Source of the DNA: Pseudaeromonas sp041911695
GTDB taxonomy: Bacteria > Pseudomonadota > Gammaproteobacteria > Enterobacterales > Aeromonadaceae
DNA length: 25,738 bases
Assembly: GCA_041911695.1 (NCBI GenBank)
Contig: JAYROM010000022.1
Span: 1-25,738 of the forward strand
Direction of reading: 5' to 3'
Of this stretch, positions 1-6,698 are shown in pieces. The notes under the pieces were generated by a model, which saw nothing but the letters and a program-made list of their open reading frames with translations, was not told the origin of the DNA and ran no database searches. The position numbers and the translations under genes are program-made. Every line of letters starts with the position of its first letter. The stretch's first letter is position 1.

Positions 1-148
1 AGGCGTGGAAATGGTTATGCCAGGCGATAACATCAAGATGGTAGTAACCCTGATCCACCCGATCGCGATGGATGACGGTCTGCGTTTCGCAATCCGTGAA
101 GGCGGCCGTACTGTCGGCGCCGGTGTTGTTGCCAAGGTTATTGAATAA
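1..148 (+). CDS. tuf: Elongation factor Tu, C-terminal end (5' truncated by window)
   Basis: Only the last 49 codons including the stop are present, reading in frame from base 2 to the TAA at 146-148. The translation contains the EF-Tu domain III signature: MVMPGDNIKMVV, then LIHPIAMDDGLRFAIREGG, then RTVGAGVVAKVIE at the C-terminus. EF-Tu is the GTPase that delivers aminoacyl-tRNA to the ribosome; domain III takes part in binding tRNA and EF-Ts. Many gammaproteobacteria carry two nearly identical copies (tufA and tufB), and the visible part cannot say which one this is. A strong terminator follows 24 bases after the stop, so this is the last gene of its transcript. Confidence 0.97.
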   Translation, partial: GVEMVMPGDNIKMVVTLIHPIAMDDGLRFAIREGGRTVGAGVVAKVIE

Positions 149-172
149 TAACCCGCAACAGCCCTTGCTGTG

Positions 173-201
173 AAAAAGGCGACCTTCGGGTCGCCTTTTT
201 T
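173..201 (+). terminator. Rho-independent terminator after tuf
   Basis: A perfect 7-bp GC-rich stem (GGCGACC at 178-184, GGTCGCC at 189-195) closes a stable TTCG tetraloop. It is preceded by AAAAA and followed by TTTTTT at 196-201. The A-run and T-run make it potentially active in both directions, but only the tuf transcript ends here. Confidence 0.95.
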
Positions 202-287
202 ATTTCCCCTCCCTGCGGCCAGGTGCCGCGACCGAATCCTGTCTTGCTAGCCATCACTCGTGCTTTTTTCTCAACTCCGACAATCAG

Positions 288-317
288 TTGGCATTTTGCC
301 GGCCGATCTGGTAACAA
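288..317 (+). promoter_or_regulatory. Candidate sigma70 promoter of mgsA
   Basis: TTGGCA (288-293) is followed after 18 bases by TAACAA (312-317), 30 bases before the mgsA ATG. The -35 is fair and the -10 poor, so this is a tentative assignment. A promoter is expected here because the tuf terminator separates mgsA from upstream transcription. Confidence 0.3.
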
Positions 318-346
318 AGGGTTACTTTTGCTTACAGGAGTTGGTT

Positions 347-805
347 ATGCAGGCTACTACCCGTCGCGAGATGGCCGCCCACAAGCGTGTGGCGCTGGTT
401 GCGCACGATAATAAGAAACAGGATCTACTGCGCTGGGTAACAACCCGCAGCGAACAGCTGAAACTACATCATCTCTATGCCACTGGGACCACCGGCACGG
501 TACTCAGTCGTGCAGCCGGGTTGCCAATCACCTGTCTGCTTTCCGGGCCGATGGGCGGCGATCAGCAACTCGGCGCACTGATCGCTGAGGGCAAGATTGA
601 TGTGCTGATTTTCTTCTGGGATCCACTGAATGCGGTGCCGCATGACCCGGATGTGAAGGCGTTGCTGCGCTTGGCGGCGGTGTGGAATATTCCGATGGCC
701 ACCAACGAGGCGACCGCCGATTTCCTGATGGATTGCCCGCATATGAACCAAGCGTTCAGTGTTGAAGTCCCGGACTACGCCGGTTATCTAAAAGGCCGTA
801 CCTGA
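347..805 (+). CDS. mgsA: Methylglyoxal synthase
   Basis: Converts dihydroxyacetone phosphate to methylglyoxal and phosphate, a cytosolic bypass of lower glycolysis used when sugar phosphates accumulate. The 152-residue protein matches the length of E. coli MgsA. Family motifs are intact: VALVAHDN near residue 20, the phosphate-binding YATGTTG at 44-50, SGPMGGDQQ with the catalytic Asp72, and FFWDPLNAVPHDPDVKALL with Asp92, His99 and Asp102 (E. coli numbering is one lower). The ATG at 347 was chosen because it has an AGGAG seven bases upstream and gives the family length; the frame stays open further upstream but without conserved residues. It stands alone between the tuf terminator and a convergent gene. 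Confidence 0.97.
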   Translation: MQATTRREMAAHKRVALVAHDNKKQDLLRWVTTRSEQLKLHHLYATGTTGTVLSRAAGLPITCLLSGPMGGDQQLGALIAEGKIDVLIFFWDPLNAVPHDPDVKALLRLAAVWNIPMATNEATADFLMDCPHMNQAFSVEVPDYAGYLKGRT

Positions 806-820
806 ACACCACAAATGAGT

Positions 821-842
821 AGGGGCGCACTATGGCGCCCCT
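821..842. terminator. Hairpin between convergent mgsA and SieB-like gene
   Basis: A perfect 8-bp inverted repeat, AGGGGCGC (821-828) and GCGCCCCT (835-842), with a six-base loop. It lies between the stops of mgsA and of the convergent minus-strand gene. Neither side has a clear T-run, so it may be a weak shared terminator or a 3'-end-protecting structure. Confidence 0.5.
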
Positions 843-856
843 GCGTGCTTGCCTGA

Positions 857-1438
857 CTATCTGCCACTGCCCTTGCTGGCAAATCGCGGACGAGCACTCA
901 TGATCTGCTCGATCTGCTCCTCGCTCATCTTACTGCGACTCAATCCCAGTACCCGATAGGTAATCAGCGGACGCGCTGACATGGCGATCATCAATGCCTT
1001 GATCTGGGTGTCATCCTCATGGAATGGCTGGCCATAGGCATAGGTCAGGACCCCGGCATCCAACAGATTTTTGACAGCCGGTTCGGTGACAGGCAGTTTT
1101 ATGACGCTTTTCCGTTGCAGGACAAATTCGCGCAGGATGGCGCGCTCACTGAAGTCCATGCAGCGGATCATGCTTTCCAGCTGCTGGCGCTCCTGCAGAT
1201 GTTCGAGATGATGACGCCCGATATCCAGCAGGATGAGTAACAGTTGGCTGACAAAGTAGGAGCTGGCCAGTAGCACACCCAGCCACAAATAGAGATGACA
1301 GGCGTTGAGCCACTGCGCGGCTGCCGGGCCAAGTTTTTGTTCCGGGAAAAGCAGAATGGCGCAGCTACACAGCAGCAGCCAGAGCATCAGCCAGTTCAGT
1401 GCCTGGAACTGACTGAATCGACGGGTCCAATATTGCAT
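857..1438 (-). CDS. SieB-like (superinfection exclusion protein B family) membrane protein
   Basis: A 193-residue protein with two predicted membrane helices (about 14-31 and 47-72), a basic linker, and a soluble C-terminal part. The soluble part contains MDFSERAILREFVLQ, VIKLPVTEPAVKNLLDAGVL and LITYRVL. This layout and these motifs match what I remember of the SieB family (Pfam PF14163), named after the phage P22 protein that aborts infection by other phages. Most family members are chromosomal and of unknown function, so a phage defence role here is not shown. Start chosen: the ATG at 1436-1438, with GAGG nine bases upstream. A longer form from 1486 (209 residues) is possible but has no ribosome binding site and an unconserved N-terminus. 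It lies 77 bases downstream of the chemoreceptor gene and may share its transcript. Confidence 0.72.
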   Translation of the reverse strand: MQYWTRRFSQFQALNWLMLWLLLCSCAILLFPEQKLGPAAAQWLNACHLYLWLGVLLASSYFVSQLLLILLDIGRHHLEHLQERQQLESMIRCMDFSERAILREFVLQRKSVIKLPVTEPAVKNLLDAGVLTYAYGQPFHEDDTQIKALMIAMSARPLITYRVLGLSRSKMSEEQIEQIMSARPRFASKGSGR

Positions 1439-1515
1439 AGGGCATGACCTCGCAAAGGGAAACTGCTTTGCTTTTGCAAGGTACATGCCACGATGGATTG
1501 ACGAAAGGCTGACGC

Positions 1516-3081
1516 CTAGCGCTGGAATTGCTGCAGCAAACGGCTGAGTGCCTGTAACCGTTCAACCAGCAGGCCGATACGATCCACCGCACTGTGACTC
1601 TTCTCGGCATTGCTATCCGTCAACTGCTGCATGGTGTGGATATTGCGTGCCACCTCATCGGTGACCGCAGCCTGCTCCTCTACGGCCACAGCAATCTGGT
1701 GGCTGGCATCGGTCACCTGCTCCAGCATGCCGGCCATGCGCTGCAACTGCTGGCCAGTTTCGTCAGCTCGGGCGCGACAGTTGGCTGACCCTTCGCGGCC
1801 GGCCTCCATGGTCTGTACCGCCTGGCCGGCCGACCCTTGTAGCTGGTGGATCATATTCTGGATTTCCGCGGTCGAACTGCGGGTCTTCAGTGCCAGGCTA
1901 CGGATCTCGTCTGCCACCACGGCAAAGCCGCGGCCTTGTTCCCCGGCGCGTGCCGCTTCGATAGCCGCATTCAACGCCAGCAGATTGGTCTGGTCGGCAA
2001 TCGAGGTGATCACTTCGAGGATCTGCTCGATCTGCTGGCTGTTACGCGCCAGTTCACCGATGATCGTTGAGGCCGCGGTCAGTTCATCATGCAGACTGTT
2101 GACCGCAGTGGTGGTCAGGTCAACGCTGTGTTGGCCCTCCTGGGTGGCGCGCATCACGTTACTCACCAGTACCGACGTCGAACTGGCATTGCCGGCGACT
2201 TCGTGAATAGAACGATTCAACTCTTCGATGGCGGTGGCCAGCAGCTCGGTCTCCTGCTGTTGGCGCAGCAGATTCTCGCTGATGCCCTGGATATTGGCGA
2301 CATCCTCCTCCGCGGATTGCAGGATGGCATCGCTGGTATCAGCGCCACGGCCCACGATGGCGCGCAGCTCGGCTTTGCGCATGCGCAACATCAACTCAAT
2401 CGAGGCCAGTTCGTCATTGCGACCGGTATACAGCACGCGGGTGACATCGCTGAGCATCGGCTCACGGGCCAGGGCATCGAGTTGGCGCAGACGGCGGCCC
2501 CACCAGCCGGTATGTAGCCACTGCAGTAGCAGGACACCGAGGGCGCCATAGCCCAGACTGGCCCAGCCGGTGGCCAGGCTACCGGCCATCAGTGCTAACA
2601 GCATAAGCTGAACAATGCGGGTTTGAGTCAGGATACCGGGTAAACGGCGACGCAGGGCAAGGGGGAGGGTTCCCTGGTTAATCTGGTCATACATCTGCTG
2701 GGCCCGCTCGATATCCTCGCGCGGCGGTCGGGTACGTACCGACTGGTATTCGACCAGATTGCCCTGGCTATCCAGGATGGGGGTGACATAGGCATTCACC
2801 CAATAGTAATCACCATTCTTGGCGCGATTCTTTACCAACCCCATCCAGCTACGTTTGGCTTTCAGATGGAGCCACATGTCAGCAAAGGCCGCTTTGGGCA
2901 TATCGCGGTGGCGGACCAGGTTATGCGGTTCCCCTTCCAGCTCATCGGCATGGTAACCGGCAATCTGGCAAAACGCCGGGTTGGCATAGAGGATGCGGCT
3001 TTCGAGATCCGTGGTGGAGATCAGATTCTGTTGCGGCGCGACTTCGCGCTCTTTTCCGGAGGCAGAGGCAGTTTGATTCAT
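1516..3081 (-). CDS. aer: Aer-like PAS-containing methyl-accepting chemotaxis protein (energy taxis receptor)
   Basis: A 521-residue chemoreceptor. Residues about 15-125 form a PAS domain closely resembling E. coli Aer: STTDLESRILYANPAF, then NLVRHRDMPKAAFADMW. Arg57, His58, Asp60 and Trp70 fall at the Aer positions implicated in FAD binding, so it probably senses redox state or oxygen. A single hydrophobic stretch at about 157-188 anchors it to the inner membrane with no periplasmic sensor domain. A HAMP-like segment and a long coiled-coil signalling domain follow, with the conserved hairpin tip around QTNLLALNAAIEAARAGEQG (near residues 358-380) that contacts CheA and CheW. No C-terminal NWETF-type methyltransferase tether is present, as in Aer. 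The start ATG has only a weak ribosome binding site. Other redox-sensing PAS-MCPs cannot be excluded. Confidence 0.92.
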   Translation of the reverse strand: MNQTASASGKEREVAPQQNLISTTDLESRILYANPAFCQIAGYHADELEGEPHNLVRHRDMPKAAFADMWLHLKAKRSWMGLVKNRAKNGDYYWVNAYVTPILDSQGNLVEYQSVRTRPPREDIERAQQMYDQINQGTLPLALRRRLPGILTQTRIVQLMLLALMAGSLATGWASLGYGALGVLLLQWLHTGWWGRRLRQLDALAREPMLSDVTRVLYTGRNDELASIELMLRMRKAELRAIVGRGADTSDAILQSAEEDVANIQGISENLLRQQQETELLATAIEELNRSIHEVAGNASSTSVLVSNVMRATQEGQHSVDLTTTAVNSLHDELTAASTIIGELARNSQQIEQILEVITSIADQTNLLALNAAIEAARAGEQGRGFAVVADEIRSLALKTRSSTAEIQNMIHQLQGSAGQAVQTMEAGREGSANCRARADETGQQLQRMAGMLEQVTDASHQIAVAVEEQAAVTDEVARNIHTMQQLTDSNAEKSHSAVDRIGLLVERLQALSRLLQQFQR

Positions 3082-3388
3082 ACATCAACATCCATTGGTG
3101 CCGACAGCCTGTCAGGCGGGTTCCACAAGAACAGGTCATCTTTCAACCTGTGATAATTGTCACTTTAACGGAAAAACCGAGCCTTGTGCGCAATGCCAAT
3201 AAAAATTCATCTGTTCTGCCTCAAATGCCACCACCAGATAGATAGTCGCTAACATTCCGACAACAAAACATTGCAAATCAGATAACTACGCTGTGCCGAC
3301 GTGTTACTCCTGTCAGCCTGCCAGAGTCGCCTCTTGCTGATCGCCCGCTGTGCCCGGCAGTCTGTCTGCTCCATACCGGGAGGGCGAC
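3082..3388. other. Divergent intergenic region between aer-like gene and minor pilin operon
   Basis: This 307-base stretch is more AT-rich than its surroundings and has no supported coding sequence. It must hold the promoters for both the chemoreceptor (minus) and the pilin operon (plus). It contains a CRP-like palindrome at 3149-3164. On the minus strand TAAAGT overlaps that palindrome and resembles the -35 of a sigma28 flagellar promoter, but the matching GCCGATAA -10 is not convincing. No clear sigma70 promoter for the pilin operon was found. Confidence 0.6.
3149..3164. promoter_or_regulatory. Candidate CRP binding site
   Basis: The sequence TGTGA-TAATTG-TCACT matches nine of the ten conserved bases of the E. 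coli CRP consensus TGTGA-N6-TCACA with the right spacing. It lies 68 bases upstream of the aer-like start codon and 225 bases upstream of the first pilin gene, so it could serve the chemoreceptor as an activator site. Confidence 0.55.
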
Positions 3389-3910
3389 ATGGTGAGATGC
3401 CAAGGGATGACACTTGTCGAGTTAATGGTGGTGATCGCCTGTCTGGCGATACTGTTGCGCTTGGGCGCGACAGGCTATAGCGGTTGGCAGCAACGACAAC
3501 GCCTGGACCAACTGATGTTACGGGTGCAGAGCGATATCCTGTGGGCGCGGCAGCAGGTGTTGACCCGCCAGTCGCCGACCAATCTGAGCGTGCGGTTCTT
3601 CCCCGGTAGCCGCTGGTGTTATCGCGTGACGGATCAGGGGGCGGCCAGTTGTTCCGGATGTGAGGCGGCATGTGGCCTGACGGGCTATGCGGGTATCAAG
3701 GGCAGTGACAGTCAGGCGTGGCCGGGGATTCAGCTTGCGGAGGCCGCGCTGCCAGCACAGACCCTGGGATTTGATGCGCGGCGTGGCGGTATGACTGCCG
3801 GCTCGCTGCACTGGCAGTCGTCTGCAGGCAGTCGACGCCTGGTCATCAATGGTTATGGACGTCTGCGCCTCTGTGCTGGGGCAACGGCGCAGGAGGCCAT
3901 GGCATGTTGA
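3389..3910 (+). CDS. PpdA/FimT/GspH-type minor pilin
   Basis: A 173-residue prepilin-like protein. The leader MVRCQG ends in Gly at -1 and the mature part begins MTLVELMVV with Glu at +5, the classical site for prepilin peptidase (PilD). A hydrophobic helix of about 20 residues follows and serves as membrane anchor and pilus-packing helix. The globular part has a cysteine cluster (WCYR, SCSGCEAAC) and ends GYGRLRLC...MAC, very like the GRLRLC...C ending I remember for E. coli PpdA. Such pilins form a tip complex that starts type IV pilus assembly. The ATG has GGGAGGG five bases upstream. First gene of a four-gene operon; its end overlaps the next gene by seven bases. Confidence 0.85.
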   Translation: MVRCQGMTLVELMVVIACLAILLRLGATGYSGWQQRQRLDQLMLRVQSDILWARQQVLTRQSPTNLSVRFFPGSRWCYRVTDQGAASCSGCEAACGLTGYAGIKGSDSQAWPGIQLAEAALPAQTLGFDARRGGMTAGSLHWQSSAGSRRLVINGYGRLRLCAGATAQEAMAC

Positions 3911-4458
3911 GGTCTTCTGGCGGATGGACGCTCAGTGAGTTGCTGATCGGGCTGCTACTGTCGAGTGTGCTCAGTGTGGCGGTAGGGCGGTTCTTTGTTG
4001 ATTTGCTGGGGCAAGATCTGCGCTTGCTGCGTCAGCGCGAACTGGCTCATACCCTGTCTTGGTTGATGGATCGCCTTGAGCAGGACATTCGGCATTCGGC
4101 ACGCTGGCAGTCGGCGCCCGTCTCATTATTGGCGGATGAATTCTGTCTGCTTACCCTGCAGATAACTGCTGAAGGGAGCAGTTGGCGCGGCTATCGCTTT
4201 CATGCCGATCGCCAGACGGTGCTGGTGCGCGGCTGGAATCAAGCGCCGAACGTGACCACGGCCTGCGCTGAGGGGCAGGGCTGGCAACCCTTGCTACCGG
4301 AACATGTGCAGATTATCCACTGGCAACTGCAACCCCGTAGCGAACATCCGGGATTGATGCAGATCGCGTTGCGTGCTTCGGATCGCCGTGACCCGGCGTT
4401 GCACTGGCAGGGACACCGGTTGGTCTGGTGGCGCCAGTATGCGGAGTTCCGCGAATGA
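3904..4458 (+). CDS. PpdB/PulJ/PilW-type minor pilin
   Basis: A 184-residue protein with a short leader ending SGG, then a mature N-terminus WTLSELLIG: Gly at -1 and Glu at +5 mark a prepilin peptidase site, although Trp at +1 is unusual (normally Phe or Met). The hydrophobic helix spans about residues 8-30. It is followed by the amphipathic stretch LRLLRQRELAHTLSWLMDRL and LEQDIRHSARW, typical of PulJ/PilW-like proteins whose next segment is a beta-rich globular domain. Two cysteines (CLLTL, TACAEG) could form a disulfide. It overlaps the first pilin gene by seven bases and the third by four (ATGA), so the genes are probably translated together. Length is close to E. coli PpdB. Confidence 0.83.
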   Translation: MLRSSGGWTLSELLIGLLLSSVLSVAVGRFFVDLLGQDLRLLRQRELAHTLSWLMDRLEQDIRHSARWQSAPVSLLADEFCLLTLQITAEGSSWRGYRFHADRQTVLVRGWNQAPNVTTACAEGQGWQPLLPEHVQIIHWQLQPRSEHPGLMQIALRASDRRDPALHWQGHRLVWWRQYAEFRE

Positions 4459-5384
4459 CTCGACATCGAGCATGCCGGCCGCCGACCGCCGGTCTGCGCA
4501 AAGTGCCACTCGCCTGGCCGCGGATGCAAGGGATGGCCATCCTGGCCTTGGTCAGCTTTTTTTGTCTGGCGGCGGTGCTGGCTAGCGTATTGATCAGCGG
4601 ATTGTTGCGCGATAGCTGGCAGATGCACGGGGCTACGGATCAATATGTGACAGCGCAGGGGGCTGCTCGAGACCTGTTGCAGCGTCAGTTATTGGCCCAA
4701 TGGGCCAGCTGGCAACGGGGTGAGACGGTACCAACGGACATCGCCTTGAACGGTGAAGCCGCCACGTTGTCGTTGCCGGCCTCGTCCAGCTCGCTGACCT
4801 TACAGCACCGAGTCAGCCACCAGGGGTTCTCGATTCGTCAGGCCTATCGCTGGCAATCCTTGATGCCGGGTTGGCCGAGCGCCATGGCGCTGACGCCACA
4901 GGGCAGGTTATCAGCGGATGGCTGGCAGACGGCCTCTCCGGCAGATAGCTGGTTACTGACCCAGCTGTTTGGTGCGCCACGTCATGTCGCGACATTGATT
5001 GATCGGGCGCAGCGGACACAAAGTCATTGTGACGATTTGCCGGCGACCGGCGGTATGGTATGGGTGCGCGGTCACTGTGTCCTGCCTCCGTCCACCCCGC
5101 ATGCGCCCTTACTGTTGTTGGTTGAGGCCGGGACGGTGACCTTGATGGCCGGCAGTCAGCCCCGCGGACTTCTGGTATTGCTGTCTGACCCGCAACAGCC
5201 CACGCGCCTGCCGCAACTGGAAGGGGCGGGCCATTGGCTGGGGGCGCTATTGAGCGATCAGCCGTTGGATGCTGCTGTGGTGCAGGCGCGGCTGCTGGCA
5301 GATCAGGAAACGGTGATGGCCCTGGCGCAGCATCCTGCACTCTATCGCCTTTGGCGGTTGGCGGAGGGCAGTGATGAATCCTAG
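4455..5384 (+). CDS. YgdB/PilX-position protein of the minor pilin operon, enlarged
   Basis: A 309-residue protein starting at an ATG that overlaps the preceding stop (ATGA). After a basic N-terminal stretch comes RMQG followed by MAILALVSFFCLAAVLASVL, a pilin-like helix preceded by Gly but lacking the Glu at +5. That is the pattern of GspK/PilX/YgdB (DUF2509) proteins, which occupy this operon position and cap the pilus tip. The remainder (about residues 60-309) is globular, with few cysteines and no motif I recognise. E. coli YgdB is much shorter, about 135 residues as I remember it, so this protein carries a large extra domain and its size is nearer to GspK. A GspK-like tip role is plausible but inferred from position and N-terminus only. 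Confidence 0.75.
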   Translation: MTRHRACRPPTAGLRKVPLAWPRMQGMAILALVSFFCLAAVLASVLISGLLRDSWQMHGATDQYVTAQGAARDLLQRQLLAQWASWQRGETVPTDIALNGEAATLSLPASSSSLTLQHRVSHQGFSIRQAYRWQSLMPGWPSAMALTPQGRLSADGWQTASPADSWLLTQLFGAPRHVATLIDRAQRTQSHCDDLPATGGMVWVRGHCVLPPSTPHAPLLLLVEAGTVTLMAGSQPRGLLVLLSDPQQPTRLPQLEGAGHWLGALLSDQPLDAAVVQARLLADQETVMALAQHPALYRLWRLAEGSDES

Positions 5385-5841
5385 CTTGGCACGCGGAACG
5401 AACTGTTCTCGCTGCCGAGGACAGATCCTGATAGAGGTTCTGGTGGCATTGACACTGTTCTTGCTGGTGGCCACCGTACTGGTTCGGCAGCGGTTGGGCT
5501 GGTGGCAACAGACTCAGCAGATGCTGCGTCATGAGGGGGCCCGCACGCTGGCGATCTCCAAGATGGAGGACCTGGCGGCATTTCGTCAGGTGCGCGCGGT
5601 GAACGGGTCTGCCAGCTTTGCCGGGATCCGCGATGACCAAGGGGGATGGTTGCCTGCCGGGGCGCAAGCTGGTACCCCCTATCATCTGCACTGGCAGGTG
5701 ACTGATGATCCCGTCTGGGAGGGATGGGATATCCCCGCCGCCAAGCAGGTGGTGGTGGCTGTCCATTGGTGGGAGGGTGATCAATGGGTACGCTGGCAAC
5801 TGGCGCAGCGGTTGTTGCCGCTGCCAACGCTGACGGAGTAG
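5374..5841 (+). CDS. PpdC/PulI/PilV-type minor pilin
   Basis: A 155-residue prepilin-like protein. The leader ends in RCRG and the mature part begins QILIEVLVALTLFLL, with Gly at -1 and Glu at +5. The C-terminal region has a beta-strand pattern (YHLHWQVTDD, VVVAVHWWEGDQWVRW) typical of PilV/GspI-like proteins that align columns of Trp-rich strands. Start: ATG at 5374, with GGAGGG five bases upstream; a GTG one codon earlier is too close to that site. It overlaps the end of the preceding gene by 11 bases. Last gene of the operon; the main pilin and assembly ATPase genes are not in this window, so these proteins must work with a pilus or type II system encoded elsewhere. Confidence 0.83.
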   Translation: MNPSLARGTNCSRCRGQILIEVLVALTLFLLVATVLVRQRLGWWQQTQQMLRHEGARTLAISKMEDLAAFRQVRAVNGSASFAGIRDDQGGWLPAGAQAGTPYHLHWQVTDDPVWEGWDIPAAKQVVVAVHWWEGDQWVRWQLAQRLLPLPTLTE

Positions 5842-5862
5842 CCGCGGTGGCGGCATAGGTAT

Positions 5863-5901
5863 CGATGGGCTCGCAGTTTATGTGGTTCCGTTAGCCCATC
5901 G
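5863..5901 (+). terminator. Inverted repeat after the pilin operon, possible weak terminator
   Basis: A perfect 9-bp inverted repeat, CGATGGGCT (5863-5871) and AGCCCATCG (5893-5901), separated by 21 bases. It begins 21 bases after the last pilin stop. The loop is long and no T-run follows, so it may slow RNA polymerase or protect the 3' end rather than terminate. Confidence 0.4.
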
Positions 5902-5998
5902 CTGGAGCACGGTGGCGCATTTCTTTATGATACTCGCTGTTGCTCGGTGTGCCGGTATCCAGGACACACTGCCTTTCCCTTTGCTGACAGGGCGTGTC

Positions 5999-6658
5999 AT
6001 GAACAAAATCAATGTCATCCACCCACCATGTCTGCCGACGGTTAGCCGGCCTGTCTTCGCCGCCCGGTGGCGGACACCACGCGATCTGGCGGCGACACTT
6101 CTGCTCGGATTGTCCGCTGTCTGGTTGGCCGGGTGCAGTAGTCGTCAACCCCCGGCCTCGCCGGAAGATCTGTGTGCCATCTTCAAGGAGAAGCCTGGTT
6201 GGTATAAAGCCGCCAAGGCGATGCGCGATACCTGGGGCACCCCGATCCAGGTACCGATGGCGATGATGTACCAGGAGTCCTCCTACCGGCACGATGCCAA
6301 ACCGGCGATGCGCTACTTTCTGTTTATCCCGATTGGCCGGCCGAGCAGTGCGTATGGCTATGCCCAGGTCAAGGATGAAACCTGGAAGGATTACCAACGC
6401 GAACGGGGCAGTTGGTGGTCGGATCGCGATGACTTTGCCGACGCCATGGACTTCATGGGTTGGTATACCGCCAAGACCCAGCGGGTGAATGGGGTATCGA
6501 AGTGGGATGCCTACGGGCAATATCTCAATTATCATGAAGGCTGGGGCGGTTATCGCCGCGGAACCTATAAATCCAAGGCTTGGTTGATGCGTACCGCACA
6601 GGTGGTATCGGCCCGGTCTAGTCGCTACGCCAGCCAGTTGCAGCGTTGCGATCTGTAA
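5999..6658 (+). CDS. Lipoprotein with SLT-type lytic transglycosylase domain (SLT_4-like)
   Basis: A 219-residue predicted lipoprotein. The signal region LLLGLSAVWLAGC ends in a lipobox with Cys46 as the lipidated residue; Ser at +2 predicts sorting to the outer membrane. The mature part resembles SLT-fold peptidoglycan lytic transglycosylases: MMYQESSYRHDA supplies the likely catalytic Glu93, and SSAYGYAQVKDETW and YLNYHEGWGGY fit the remaining conserved blocks of the SLT_4 family as I remember it. It would cleave the MurNAc-GlcNAc bond of murein. The ATG at 5999 gives an unusually long 45-residue leader with a weak ribosome binding site (ACAGGG), but no better start lies before the lipobox. 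Only 40 bases separate it from luxS. Confidence 0.83.
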   Translation: MNKINVIHPPCLPTVSRPVFAARWRTPRDLAATLLLGLSAVWLAGCSSRQPPASPEDLCAIFKEKPGWYKAAKAMRDTWGTPIQVPMAMMYQESSYRHDAKPAMRYFLFIPIGRPSSAYGYAQVKDETWKDYQRERGSWWSDRDDFADAMDFMGWYTAKTQRVNGVSKWDAYGQYLNYHEGWGGYRRGTYKSKAWLMRTAQVVSARSSRYASQLQRCDL

Positions 6659-6666
6659 TCGCGTCT

Positions 6667-6686
6667 ACACCAGAGAACACCAGAGA
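6667..6686 (+). repeat. Perfect 10-bp tandem repeat before luxS
   Basis: ACACCAGAGA occurs twice in direct succession (6667-6676, 6677-6686), ending just before the AAGGAG ribosome binding site of luxS. It is probably a small local duplication; whether it affects luxS translation is unknown. Confidence 0.8.
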
Positions 6687-6698
6687 AAGGAGTTGAAC

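Noticed and set aside
902..2045. Repeated GATCTGCTCGATCTGCT-like stretches at about 903 and 2023
   Set aside because: Both lie in coding sequence of unrelated genes and encode Glu/Gln/Ile-rich helices; they reflect codon use, not a dispersed repeat.
3120..3175. A sigma28 flagellar promoter for the aer-like gene
   Set aside because: TAAAGT is present on the minus strand, but the expected GCCGATAA box at the right spacing matches at only about three positions.
4813..5856. A 347-codon minus-strand frame opposite the minor pilin genes
   Set aside because: The translation is Pro- and Arg-rich low-complexity shadow sequence, while the plus strand has clear prepilin sites and overlapping starts.
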